From Streptomyces sp. VRA16 Mangrove soil (GTDB lineage Bacteria > Actinomycetota > Actinomycetes > Streptomycetales > Streptomycetaceae): a stretch of DNA of 64,000 nucleotides. Below are positions 32,888-41,817 of this stretch, one piece after another. The stretch's first letter is position 1, and each line of letters starts with the position of its first letter. A program made the translations under genes and the position numbers. The stretch covers positions 186,001 through 250,000 of the forward strand of contig NZ_JAFVLN010000006.1 in assembly GCF_017377775.1 (NCBI RefSeq), read 5' to 3'. The notes below the pieces were generated by a model that worked only from the letters and a program-made list of their open reading frames with translations, had not been told where the DNA came from and searched no databases.

Positions 32888-33907
32888 ATGGCGCAGGCGT
32901 TTGGCAACGGAGACGCCGAGGAATCGGCGCACGCAGGGCCGGGGACCCGGCTGCGACGCCTGGGGGAGCGGCTGCGCAACGACCGGGGGTACTGGCGTCG
33001 CGGCATCGTCCTCGCGACGCTCGCGATCCTGCTCGCCCTGGTCATGCTGCTGCACGCGCAGATCCCCAACACCATCGGCAACCTCGGCTCGCTGACCGAG
33101 ACCTTCCTGCCGTGGCTGGGCCTGTTCGTCCCGGTGCTGCTCGTCCTCGGCTTCGTACGGAAGTCGGCGACGGCCCTGATCGCGGTGCTGGTCCCGGCGA
33201 TCGTCTGGCTCAACCTCTTCGGCGGGCTGCTCACCGACAAGCAGAAGAGCGGCGGCGACCTGACCGTCGCCACGCACAACGTGAACGCGGACAACCCCGA
33301 CCCGGCCGGCACCGCCAGGGCCGTCGCCGCGTCGGGCGCCCAGGTCGTCGCCCTGGAGGAGCTGGCGAGCGACGCGCTGCCGACGTACGAGAAGACGCTC
33401 GCGTCGGCGTATCCGTACCACGCGGTCAAGGGCACGGTCGGGCTGTGGAGCAAGTACCCGCTCTCCGACACCCAGCCCGTCGACATCAAGCTGGGCTGGA
33501 CCCGGGCGCTGCGCACCACGGTCGCGACGCCCGAGGGCAAGGTCGCCGTGTACGTGGCGCACATGCCGTCGGTGCGCGTGAAGCTCGACTCCGGGTTCAC
33601 CGCGAGCCAGCGCGACGAGAGCGCCGACGCGCTCGGCGAGGCCATCGCCGACGAGCAGCTCGGCAGGATCATCCTGCTCGGTGACCTCAACGGCACGATG
33701 AACGACCGCGCCCTGAACGCGGTCACCTCCCAGATGCGCTCCACGCAGGGCGCGGCGGGCAGCGGCTTCGGGTTCAGCTGGCCGGCCGCGTTCCCGATGG
33801 CCCGGATCGACCAGATCATGGTCAAGGGCGTGGAGCCGGTCTCGTCGTGGACGCTGTCGAGGACGGACAGCGACCATCTGCCGATCGCGGCACGGGTCCA
33901 GATCTGA
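32888..33907 (+). CDS. Membrane-anchored endonuclease/exonuclease/phosphatase (EEP) family protein
   Basis: The protein has 339 residues. Three hydrophobic segments (about 38-115) anchor it. The EEP domain follows outside: THNVNADNP (first strand, Asn ligand), ALEELAS with the metal-binding Glu, LLGDLNGTMNDRAL with catalytic Asp and Asn, and the terminal DSDHLPI with Asp-His. The exact substrate (nucleic acid, phosphoinositide or sphingolipid) cannot be read from sequence. A GAGGCGACGAGGG stretch precedes the ATG at 32888. The 210 bp upstream hold no structure that I recognise. Confidence 0.87.
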   Translation: MAQAFGNGDAEESAHAGPGTRLRRLGERLRNDRGYWRRGIVLATLAILLALVMLLHAQIPNTIGNLGSLTETFLPWLGLFVPVLLVLGFVRKSATALIAVLVPAIVWLNLFGGLLTDKQKSGGDLTVATHNVNADNPDPAGTARAVAASGAQVVALEELASDALPTYEKTLASAYPYHAVKGTVGLWSKYPLSDTQPVDIKLGWTRALRTTVATPEGKVAVYVAHMPSVRVKLDSGFTASQRDESADALGEAIADEQLGRIILLGDLNGTMNDRALNAVTSQMRSTQGAAGSGFGFSWPAAFPMARIDQIMVKGVEPVSSWTLSRTDSDHLPIAARVQI

Positions 33908-33969
33908 CGGAGACCGGTCACCTGGCTTCAACCTGCCGGAATACCGGGTGCGCGCCACTTTGTTCCGTA

Positions 33970-33981
33970 CGTAAACTTACG
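33970..33981 (+). promoter_or_regulatory. Palindromic operator candidate before the AraJ-type pump
   Basis: CGTAA-AC-TTACG is a perfect 12-bp palindrome, 38 bp before the ATG, and the most AT-rich stretch of the region. No regulator gene is adjacent, so a distant MarR/TetR/HxlR-type repressor is presumed. Confidence 0.5.
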
Positions 33982-34018
33982 GATTCCGCTCACCCCCGTT
34001 CTGGTTGGAAGATCCTCC

Positions 34019-35233
34019 ATGCCCTTGGCCTTGCTCGCGCTGGCCGTCGGAGCCTTCGGCATCGGCACCACCGAGTTCGTGATGATGGGTTTGCTGCCCA
34101 ACGTCGCCGACGACCTGCACGTCTCCATCCCCACCGCCGGGCACCTCGTCTCCGCGTACGCGCTCGGCGTCGTCATCGGCGCCCCGCTGCTGGCGGCGCT
34201 GACCGCGCGGATGCCGCGCCGCCGCGTCCTGATCGGCCTCATGGTCCTGTTCGTCGTCGGCAACGCGGTGTCGGCCGCCGCCCCCGACTACCACTGGCTG
34301 CTGGCCGCCCGCTTCGTCAGCGGCCTGCCGCACGGCGCGTTCTTCGGCGTCGGCGCGGTCGTCGCCACCTCGCTCGTCGCGCCCGAGCGCAAGGCCCGCT
34401 CGGTCTCGCTGATGTTCCTCGGCCTGACCGTCGCCAACATCGTCGGCGTCCCGGTCGCCACGGCGATGGGCCAGCAGCTCGGCTGGCGCGCGACCTTCCT
34501 CGCGGTGAGCGCCATCGGCCTCGCCGCGATCGCCTCCCTCGTGGCGCTGGTCCCCGCCGACCACGGCCACGGCCAGAGCGTCGGGGTCCGCGGCGAACTG
34601 CGCGCCCTGCGCTCGCTGCCGGTGTGGCTGGCGCTCGGCACGACGGTGGCGGGCTTCGGCGCGCTCTTCTCCGTGTACAGCTACATCACGCCGATGCTCA
34701 CCGACGCCGCGGGCTTCGCGGACTCCAGCGTGACGCTGCTGCTCGCCCTGTTCGGCGTCGGCGCCACGATGGGCAACCTGCTGGGCGGCCGCCTCGCCGA
34801 CCGCTCGCTGCGCGGCACGCTCTTCGGCGGACTGACCTCGCTGGGCGTGGTGCTGGCCGCCTTCCCGCTGCTGATGCGCACGGAGTGGAGCGCGCCGCTC
34901 GGCGTGCTGCTGCTCGGCCTGACCGCGTTCCTGACCGGCTCCCCGCTCCAGCTGATGGTCATGGAGAAGGCCGCGTCGGCGCCCTCCCTGGCCTCCTCCG
35001 CCAACCAGGCCGCCTTCAACCTGGCCAACGCGGGCGGCGCCTGGATCGGCGGCCTGGCGCTCGCGGCCGGCTTCGGCGTGACGTCCCCGGCGGTGGCGGG
35101 CGCGGCCCTGGCCGTGCTGGGCCTCGCGGTGGCCACGGCCGCGTACCGGGTCGACCGGCGCCGCGCCACCGCGACGACCGGACGGGTCGTCGCCGGGCAC
35201 GTGCCGGCCGAGGCGGAGCCGGTGCGCGGCTGA
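34019..35233 (+). CDS. MFS transporter, AraJ/DHA1 type
   Basis: The protein has 404 residues and 12 hydrophobic segments. The opening FGIGTTEFVMMGLLPNVADD is the signature of the AraJ/sugar-efflux and chloramphenicol-resistance-like group; motif A appears as LTARMPRRRVLIG, and GLPHGAFFGVGAVVA follows. Likely an exporter of sugars or drugs. The polar tail (after AYRVDRRRATATT) is short. GGAAGA precedes the ATG at 34019. It converges on the multicopper oxidase gene. Confidence 0.9.
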   Translation: MPLALLALAVGAFGIGTTEFVMMGLLPNVADDLHVSIPTAGHLVSAYALGVVIGAPLLAALTARMPRRRVLIGLMVLFVVGNAVSAAAPDYHWLLAARFVSGLPHGAFFGVGAVVATSLVAPERKARSVSLMFLGLTVANIVGVPVATAMGQQLGWRATFLAVSAIGLAAIASLVALVPADHGHGQSVGVRGELRALRSLPVWLALGTTVAGFGALFSVYSYITPMLTDAAGFADSSVTLLLALFGVGATMGNLLGGRLADRSLRGTLFGGLTSLGVVLAAFPLLMRTEWSAPLGVLLLGLTAFLTGSPLQLMVMEKAASAPSLASSANQAAFNLANAGGAWIGGLALAAGFGVTSPAVAGAALAVLGLAVATAAYRVDRRRATATTGRVVAGHVPAEAEPVRG

Positions 35234-35245
35234 GACACCGGCGAC

Positions 35246-35271
35246 GGGGCGCGGACCGTGGTCCGCGCCCC
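35246..35271. terminator. Bidirectional terminator
   Basis: GGGGCGCGGACC (35246-35257) and GGTCCGCGCCCC (35260-35271) form a perfect 12-bp stem between two convergent genes. Confidence 0.85.
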
Positions 35272-35282
35272 GCACGCGGAGG

Positions 35283-36926
35283 TCAGGCCCGGTAGCCGAG
35301 GACCGTCATCATCCCGGCCTCCGAGTGGTACACGTTGTGGCAGTGCACCATCCACAGGCCCGGGTTGTCCGCGTCGAAGTCCACCGTCAGGGTCCCGTTC
35401 GGCAGCACGATCGCGGTGTCCTTGCGGGGGCCGCCCGCCACGTTCGCCAGGGCGAAGGTGTGGCCGTGCAGATGCAGCGGGTGCCACATCGCGGTGGAGT
35501 TGGCGAACTCCAGGCGCACGCGCTCACCCGCCTGCACCGGGTGCCGCTGGTCCGTCGTGTACGGCTTCTTGTCGAACGCCCAGTCGTACTCGGCCATCCC
35601 GCCGGTCAGTTGGAGCCGGATCGTGCGGTCGGGCTCGCGCGACTCCAGGGCCACCGAGTCGGCCGCCTTCAGTTTGTCGGCGGTCAGCAGCCGGCCGTTC
35701 AGCTCCTTGGGGCGGACCCCTGCGGTCGGCGCCGCGCCCGAGCCCGTGCGCAGCACCGCGAGCGCCGTGGCCTTCTTGCCCTCCGCGAGCGCGGTGAACG
35801 GGAAGACGCCGTCGCCCGCCGTGACCAGGACGTCGTAGCGCTCGCCCATGCCGAGCAGCAGCGCGTCCGTCGTGGCGTGCCGCACCGGGAAGCCGTCGGT
35901 GTGCGTCACCGTCATCCCGTGCCCGCCGAGCGCCACCCGGAAGGCCGTGTCACCGCCCGCGTTGATGATCCGCAGCCGGATGCGGTCGCCCGGGCGCGCC
36001 TTGAAGACCGAAGGGTCCTGCGGCGTACGGCCGTTGACCAGGTAGTACGGGTACTTCACGTCCCCGGCGTCGCCGCCGAGCAGCTCGCTGGTCGCGCCCA
36101 TCATCATCCGGGACGGCGCGTTCGCCGACGGGGACTCCCCGGCGGAGGCGCCGGAGCCGTCCGTCATCGACATGCCGGCCATCCCCGACATGTCGTGCCC
36201 GGAGTGCCCCGAGCCGCCGTCCGAGCCGCCCATGTCCATCCCGGCCCGCAGCTCCTTCAGAACCGCGTCCGGAGTCGAGCCGTCCACCCCGTCGACCCAG
36301 TCGTCGAGGACGATCACCCACTCCTTGTCGTAGGAGAGCGGCTCCTTCGGGTCGTCGACGATCAGCGGCGCGTACAGGCCCCGGTCCTGCTGCGTGCCCG
36401 AGTGCGGATGGAACCAGTACGTGCCCGGGTGCGCGACCTTGAAGCGGTACGTGAAGTCCCCGCCGGGGGCGATCGCCTTCTGGGTGACGCCCGGGACGCC
36501 GTCCATGTCGTTGCGCAGGGCCAGGCCGTGCCAGTGCAGAGAGGTCGCCTGGGGGAGGTGGTTGGCGAGGGTCAGGGCGAGGGTGTCGCCCGCGGTCACC
36601 CGGACCTCCTTGCCGGGCAGGTCACCGCCGTACGACCAGGACGTGACGGTGCGGTCGCCCAGGTCGAGGCGGGTCGCGGCGGCCGTGAGCGCGACCTTGC
36701 GGACCCGGCCGCCCGAGCCGCGCCCGCGCTCCGCGGCCGCGACCTCGGCGCCCCGCGGATCGACGTACCCGGCGGGGGCGGAGCCGCCCGGTCCCGCGTG
36801 ACCGCCGTGCCCGGAACCCGAGCCGGAACAGGCGGCCAGAACTCCCGTGCCGGCCACGGCGATCGACGCGCCCAGCAGGGTGCGACGGGAGACGGGACCG
36901 GAGGGGGACTGCTGGTGGTTGTGCAT
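35283..36926 (-). CDS. Multicopper oxidase, Tat lipoprotein
   Basis: The protein has 547 residues. A twin-arginine signal (SRRTLLGASIAVAG) ends in a lipobox (VLAAC, Cys33). All four copper motifs are present: HWHG, HPHSG, HPLHLHGH and HCHNVYHSEAGM. It should oxidise Cu(I) or phenols using oxygen at the cell surface. A Met/His-rich insertion (HSGHDMSGMAGMSM and neighbours, about 240-300) resembles copper-sensing loops of CueO. It follows a DUF6153 gene by 92 bp on the same strand. Confidence 0.95.
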   Translation of the reverse strand: MHNHQQSPSGPVSRRTLLGASIAVAGTGVLAACSGSGSGHGGHAGPGGSAPAGYVDPRGAEVAAAERGRGSGGRVRKVALTAAATRLDLGDRTVTSWSYGGDLPGKEVRVTAGDTLALTLANHLPQATSLHWHGLALRNDMDGVPGVTQKAIAPGGDFTYRFKVAHPGTYWFHPHSGTQQDRGLYAPLIVDDPKEPLSYDKEWVIVLDDWVDGVDGSTPDAVLKELRAGMDMGGSDGGSGHSGHDMSGMAGMSMTDGSGASAGESPSANAPSRMMMGATSELLGGDAGDVKYPYYLVNGRTPQDPSVFKARPGDRIRLRIINAGGDTAFRVALGGHGMTVTHTDGFPVRHATTDALLLGMGERYDVLVTAGDGVFPFTALAEGKKATALAVLRTGSGAAPTAGVRPKELNGRLLTADKLKAADSVALESREPDRTIRLQLTGGMAEYDWAFDKKPYTTDQRHPVQAGERVRLEFANSTAMWHPLHLHGHTFALANVAGGPRKDTAIVLPNGTLTVDFDADNPGLWMVHCHNVYHSEAGMMTVLGYRA

Positions 36927-37018
36927 GACTGAGTGCACCTCGATGTCGGTGTCGTGCTGCGTGCGAAGGCATGCGGGCCGACCGCGTCCGGGCAGGCCGG
37001 AGCGGCCGGTGGGCAGAC

Positions 37019-37444
37019 CTAGAGACGCAGCACCGACAGCAGGGACAACGTCGTGCGCGGCGGCGGCGGGTTGGGGCGGTGCGCGTACGTCAGGCCGCGC
37101 CGCAGGGGGCCCAGGGGCAGTGCCGACCCCGGCGGCCGCGGGACCGCCGCCGTCAGCAACAGCAGCAGGGTGAACGAGCCGAGCACCGCGAGACACACGC
37201 CCAGCGGGTCCATCCCGCCGTCGCCCGGCATCCGGTGCTCGTGCACGGCGGCGGGGGAGGAGGCGTGGGCGGGGACGGGCGCCGACGGCATCGCGTGCGC
37301 CGAGTGGGCCGAGTGGGCCGCCTGCCCCGCCATGGAGCCGTGTCCCGTCGGATGCCCCAGCGTGTGCATCCCGACGATCCCGAAGAGCAGCGCCACGAAC
37401 AGCAGCAGCTGTCCGAGGTCCGTGCGGCCCTTCGACGTCGTCAT
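37019..37444 (-). CDS. DUF6153-like membrane protein
   Basis: The protein has 141 residues. Two hydrophobic segments (LGQLLLFVALLFGIVGMHTL and LGVCLAVLGSFTLLLLLTAA) flank an outside loop rich in His and Met (HPTGHGSMAGQAAHSAHSAH), fit to bind copper. The C-terminus ends PNPPPPRTTLSLLSVLRL. The order matches the small Streptomyces family that I know as DUF6153. With the multicopper oxidase downstream it suggests a copper-handling operon. AAGGTG precedes the ATG at 37442-37444. Confidence 0.8.
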   Translation of the reverse strand: MTTSKGRTDLGQLLLFVALLFGIVGMHTLGHPTGHGSMAGQAAHSAHSAHAMPSAPVPAHASSPAAVHEHRMPGDGGMDPLGVCLAVLGSFTLLLLLTAAVPRPPGSALPLGPLRRGLTYAHRPNPPPPRTTLSLLSVLRL

Positions 37445-37514
37445 GGCCCGCACCTTACCCCCACCCCGTATCGGACGACATGCGGGGGACGGACACTCCG
37501 TCGATCATGACCCC

Positions 37515-38957
37515 ATGACGACTACGGACAAACCGGGGCAGGGGGGCGTCGCGGAGGCGGCGGCCGAGGGGGACCGGCGGCAGTTCATCTCCTGGGTGAC
37601 GCTCGGTCTGATGACGACCGCGTCCGTGGCGAGCCTGCGCCCCTCGCCCACCATGGCGATCTACGGCCTCGCCGCGATCTTCCTCTACCTGCTCCCCGCC
37701 ATCGTCTTCCTGCTGCCCACGGCCCTGGTCGGCGCCGAACTCGCCTCCGGCTGGACCGGCGGCATCTACCGCTGGGTCAGCGAGGCGCTCGGCAAACCGC
37801 TCGGGTTCGTCGCCGTGTGGTGCCAGTTCGCCATGACCATCGCGTACTACCCGAGCCTGCTCGCCTACGTCGCGTCCACCTTCGCGTACGTCATCGACCC
37901 GAGCCTCGCCGAGAACGGCCTGTACGTCGCGATCTGCATCATCGTCCTGTACTGGACCGGCGTCTTCGTCAGCTCGCGCGGCACCAGGACCATCGCGGGC
38001 CTGTCGTCGTTCGGGCTCATCATCGGCACGCTCATCCCCGGCGTCGTACTCGTCGTCCTCGGCATCGTCTTCCTCGGCCAGGGCAACCCGTCGGCCGCGC
38101 CGATGACCGCCTCCCACTGGCTGCCCCCGTGGACGGGCCTGGCCAGCCTCGTGCTCATCGTCAACAACTTCCTGTCCTACGCGGGCATGGAGATGAACGG
38201 CGTCCACGTGTCGTCCCTGCGCAACCCGCGCGGCGAGTTCCCGAGGTCGATCTTCCTGGCCACCGGGCTCGTGCTGCTGATCTTCATCCTTCCGGCGCTC
38301 GCCATCAGCTGGGTCATGCCGTCGAAGGAACTGAGCCTGACCGCCGGTCTGATGCAGGCGTTCCAGGCGTTCTTCGACCACTTCGGGGTCGGCTGGATGA
38401 CGAAGGTCGTCGGCATCATGCTGGTCTGCGCCGCGCTCGGCGGCATGCTCACCTGGCTCGCGGGACCCGCCAAGGGCCTCGTCCTGCTCTCCCGCCAGGA
38501 GGGGTATCTGCCGCCCTACCTGCAGAAGTTCAACAAGTACGGCGTCCCGCAGAACATGATGGTCGCGCAGGGCGTGCTGACCACCCTCATCGGCATCCTG
38601 TACGCGTTCAGCGACAGCGTCTCCAGTCAGTACTGGATGTTCTCCGTCATCACCATCCAGATCTATCTGATCGCCTACCTGCTGATGTTCGTGGCCGTGG
38701 TCCGGCTGCGGAAGACCCAGCCCGAGGTGGAGCGCGGCTTCGTCGTCCCGGCGGTGACGACCGTCGCGAGCGTCGGGTTCGTCGCTTCCGTGATCGCGAT
38801 GGTCATCGGGTTCGTGCCGCCGGACGGCTACGACACCGGACCGCTGTGGCGCTTCCTGCTGATCGTCGGCGGCGGCCTGCTGCTGATCGGCATCGCCGCC
38901 CCGGCCGCCTTCCTCAAGTACCGCAAGCCGAGCTGGGTGCACCCGGATCACCGCTGA
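37515..38957 (+). CDS. APC family amino acid permease
   Basis: The protein has 480 residues and about 12 hydrophobic segments. The first helix contains TTASVASLRPSPTMAIYGL, then ELASGWTGGIYRWVSEALG, typical of the glutamate/GABA-antiporter-like branch of the amino acid-polyamine-organocation family. NNFLSYAGMEMNGVH sits where helix 6 forms the substrate site. Substrate unknown. I chose the ATG at 37515 (MTTTDKPGQGG). Its stop TGA abuts the convergent LacI stop with no spacing (TGATCA). Confidence 0.9.
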   Translation: MTTTDKPGQGGVAEAAAEGDRRQFISWVTLGLMTTASVASLRPSPTMAIYGLAAIFLYLLPAIVFLLPTALVGAELASGWTGGIYRWVSEALGKPLGFVAVWCQFAMTIAYYPSLLAYVASTFAYVIDPSLAENGLYVAICIIVLYWTGVFVSSRGTRTIAGLSSFGLIIGTLIPGVVLVVLGIVFLGQGNPSAAPMTASHWLPPWTGLASLVLIVNNFLSYAGMEMNGVHVSSLRNPRGEFPRSIFLATGLVLLIFILPALAISWVMPSKELSLTAGLMQAFQAFFDHFGVGWMTKVVGIMLVCAALGGMLTWLAGPAKGLVLLSRQEGYLPPYLQKFNKYGVPQNMMVAQGVLTTLIGILYAFSDSVSSQYWMFSVITIQIYLIAYLLMFVAVVRLRKTQPEVERGFVVPAVTTVASVGFVASVIAMVIGFVPPDGYDTGPLWRFLLIVGGGLLLIGIAAPAAFLKYRKPSWVHPDHR

Positions 38958-40004
38958 TCACGGCGTCAGGCGCCGCACACTGTCCCGTACGACAATGTGG
39001 GTGCCCAGCAGATGCCGCTCCTGCCCGGAGCGGCCCCGCGCGCCCAGGGCCAGGCGGACCGCGGTGCGGCCCAGCTCCTCGCCGGGGATGTGCACCGTGG
39101 TCAGGCCGGGCGTCATGTCGGCGGCGACCGGGTCGTCGTTGTAGCCGACCACCGAGATGTCCTCGGGGACCCGCAGCCCGTACTCGGCGAGCACCTTGAC
39201 CGCGGCGGCGGCCACCCGGTCGTCGCCGGCGAAGACCGCCGTGAACTCCGGCCTGCCGTCGCACTTGTCGAGCAGGTCGCGCATCGCCTCGTCCCCGCTG
39301 AGCTGCCCGAAGCCCACGCCGTGCAGCAGCCGGTCGGCGGCCGGCACGCCATGGTCCTCCAGCGCCCGCAGATAGCCGCGCACCCGGTCCTCGCCCGTCG
39401 TGTTCCCCGGCTGGTAGCCGATCAGCGCGATCCTGCGGTGCCCGGCGCCCAGCAGATGGCTGGTGACGGCGTACGCGCCCGCCTCGTTGTCGTACTCCAC
39501 GACGAGGGCGGGCACGTCGGGTGCGGGCGCGGGCCGGCCGCACAGCACCAGGCGCGACCCGGCGGCCGCGAGCGACTGCGCGTACTGCGCCATCCGCTCC
39601 CGGTACTCGTCGTCCTCCACCACCCCGCCGACCAGGACCACGGCCTCCGCGGCCTGCTCCCGCATCATCTGCACCAGGGCCAGCTCGCGGGCCGGGTCGG
39701 CGCCGGTCGACGCCACGAGGGTGAGCCGCTCGTGCCGGGCGGCCTCCTTCTCGACGCCCTGCGCGATCGCCGCGTAGAACGAGCTGACCACATCCAGCAT
39801 CAGCACCGCGATGGTCTTGCGGCCGACGCCGGCGAGTGCCCGCGCGTGCGCGTTCGCCACGTAGTCCAAATCCTTGGCGGCCCGCAGCACCTTGGCGCGC
39901 GAGGCCGCCGAGGTCGGATAGCTGCCCGCGAGAACCCGTGACACCGTCGCCACCGAGACCCCCGCGCGTGCCGCCACGTCACGGATCGTGGCCCGCTCGC
40001 CCAC
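38958..40004 (-). CDS. LacI family transcriptional regulator
   Basis: The protein has 348 residues. The N-terminal helix-turn-helix and hinge are classical (TIRDVAARAGVSVATVSRVL and NAHARALAG), then a periplasmic-binding-protein-like ligand domain ending with DISVVGYNDDPVAADMTPGL. It probably represses the transport and beta-helix genes next to it by binding the palindromes around 43.6-43.9 kb until an oligosaccharide or its breakdown product binds. The start is GTG 40004, spaced 5 nt from GAAGGAG; the GTG two codons earlier overlaps the ribosome site. Confidence 0.92.
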   Translation of the reverse strand: MGERATIRDVAARAGVSVATVSRVLAGSYPTSAASRAKVLRAAKDLDYVANAHARALAGVGRKTIAVLMLDVVSSFYAAIAQGVEKEAARHERLTLVASTGADPARELALVQMMREQAAEAVVLVGGVVEDDEYRERMAQYAQSLAAAGSRLVLCGRPAPAPDVPALVVEYDNEAGAYAVTSHLLGAGHRRIALIGYQPGNTTGEDRVRGYLRALEDHGVPAADRLLHGVGFGQLSGDEAMRDLLDKCDGRPEFTAVFAGDDRVAAAAVKVLAEYGLRVPEDISVVGYNDDPVAADMTPGLTTVHIPGEELGRTAVRLALGARGRSGQERHLLGTHIVVRDSVRRLTP

Positions 40005-40090
40005 CTTCACTCCTTCGTCTCGCCCGCGCGGGGCCCGCCGTACGGGCCCCGCACCATCATCGCCTGCGCCGCTGCCGTGGGGCAGCCCGG

Positions 40091-41749
40091 TCAGTGCGCC
40101 GCCTCGTACTCCTTCGTGAACTCCTCGATCACCTTCTTGCCGCCCTGCGCCTGCCACTTGGCGTACGCGGTGTCCCAGGAGGAGAGCTTCGCGCGGCCGC
40201 TGACGATCGCGGTCACGGAGTCGTTGATCAACTGCTCCAGCGTCGCGCCCTTCGTGTTGTACGTGTTCGACTGCAGGCCGAAGCGGACGTTGGGCTGCAT
40301 CAGCGGCACCACCTTCTGCTGGTAGGCGTGCAGTCGCCGCACGACGTCCCCGTACCCGGGCGCGTACAGGACCTGCGGCGCGTCGCAGAGGTAGGTGAAC
40401 GGCACGTTGGTCTTCGACTCGACCAGGCCCAGCTCGGTGGCGATCGGGTTGTTGTCCTTGTCGCGCTCGAAGTGCGTGCCCTCCAGACCGAAGTGGGTCA
40501 GCTCGTACTCCTCGGTGCCGAACGGCGCGGCCAGGTAGTCAAGGACCCGCAGGATCAGCTTGATCCGCTCCTTGGACGCCTTCTTGATCACCGTGTAGCC
40601 GAAGCAGCCCTGGCTCTGCTGGTACTTCACGGTCGCGCCGGGCGCCGCGTACGCCTGCGCCACGTCCAGGTCGTAGGCGCCCTTGATGCCCTGCGCGTTG
40701 CTCGTGTACGCGGCGAAACCGTCGCCCATGGAGAGCACGGAGCCGTTCCAGAACTGCGTCTTGAGGTCGACCTGCGAGACCGAGGTGGCCTCCGGGTAGT
40801 ACGAGCCCTGCGCCCGCAGCTTCGCCAGGTACTCCAGCATCGCCTTGAACTCGTCGCTCGCGCCGAAGTGGACGATCTTGCCGTCCCGGTACGCGAACTC
40901 GTTGGGCGCGCCGAAGAAGTTGGCGTGCATCTTGTAGCTGAAGTAGCCGGTCGCGGACGCGCCGAGCGCCCACTTCCTCGACCCGGTCGCGTCCTTAGCC
41001 ATCGCCGCGAAGTCGTCCGTGGACATCCCCGGCCGGTAGCCCGCCTTCGTGAAGGCCTGGTTGTTCATGTACAGGGTGTCCTGCGGCTTGGGCCGCTCCA
41101 CCGGCACGCCGTACAGCTTCCCGGAGATCCGGCCCATGCCCTGCCAGGCGTACGTCGGGATGCCCGCGAGGTTCGGGTACTCCTTGATCGCGTCGCCGGA
41201 CAGGTGGTCGGTGAGGTCGGCGCACCGGGTCTGCACGAACTGGGCCTGGCGGGGCAGCACATAGCCGCCGCCGAGGTTGATCACGTCGGGGATGTCGTCA
41301 CCGGCGAAGACCGTGGCCAGCTTCGAGCGGTAGTCGGCGTCGGCGACCACGGTGAACTCGATCTCGACGCCCAGCGCCTCGTTGACCGCCTGCCAGTACT
41401 TGTTCTGCGCGGCCGGCTTCGGCGGCGTGCCGTACGTGATGGTCAGGACCTTGATCTTCTCCTTGCCGGAGCCGGGCTTCTCCGCCACCGCCCGGACCAG
41501 GTCGGAGGGGTACTTCGTGAAGCCGGCCTGCACCCCGTCGGCGGTCGCCGCGAGATCGGGCGTCGCGCCCTTCGCCGGGGCGTACGCCGGCCAGGCCGCC
41601 GCCTTCTTGCCCGCGTTGGAGACGTTGCCGCCGCCGGCGGAGCCGTCGGAGCAGGCGGTCAGGACGGAGGGGGCGGCGAGCGCGGCGCCGCCGACGGCGA
41701 TCGAACGCAGCAGGGTGCGGCGCGAGATACGGGAAGCAGGAGCGGACAT
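40091..41749 (-). CDS. Extracellular carbohydrate-binding lipoprotein (ABC transporter)
   Basis: The protein has 552 residues, the size of the LplA-type solute-binding proteins. A Tat-like signal (SRRTLLRSIAVGGAALA) ends in VLTAC (Cys33). The KPAAQNKYWQAVNEALGVEI and YMNNQAFTKAGYRP segments are characteristic of the family, which binds oligosaccharides or uronides. The permease genes follow upstream in the same transcript. No ATPase gene is present; such transporters usually share the MsiK ATPase. Confidence 0.92.
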   Translation of the reverse strand: MSAPASRISRRTLLRSIAVGGAALAAPSVLTACSDGSAGGGNVSNAGKKAAAWPAYAPAKGATPDLAATADGVQAGFTKYPSDLVRAVAEKPGSGKEKIKVLTITYGTPPKPAAQNKYWQAVNEALGVEIEFTVVADADYRSKLATVFAGDDIPDVINLGGGYVLPRQAQFVQTRCADLTDHLSGDAIKEYPNLAGIPTYAWQGMGRISGKLYGVPVERPKPQDTLYMNNQAFTKAGYRPGMSTDDFAAMAKDATGSRKWALGASATGYFSYKMHANFFGAPNEFAYRDGKIVHFGASDEFKAMLEYLAKLRAQGSYYPEATSVSQVDLKTQFWNGSVLSMGDGFAAYTSNAQGIKGAYDLDVAQAYAAPGATVKYQQSQGCFGYTVIKKASKERIKLILRVLDYLAAPFGTEEYELTHFGLEGTHFERDKDNNPIATELGLVESKTNVPFTYLCDAPQVLYAPGYGDVVRRLHAYQQKVVPLMQPNVRFGLQSNTYNTKGATLEQLINDSVTAIVSGRAKLSSWDTAYAKWQAQGGKKVIEEFTKEYEAAH

Positions 41750-41817
41750 GCTGGAACAACCCTTCGGACAAAGGAAGTCGGGGAAACCGGTGCGGGGGGT
41801 GGGAGAGGAGCCGGGGA

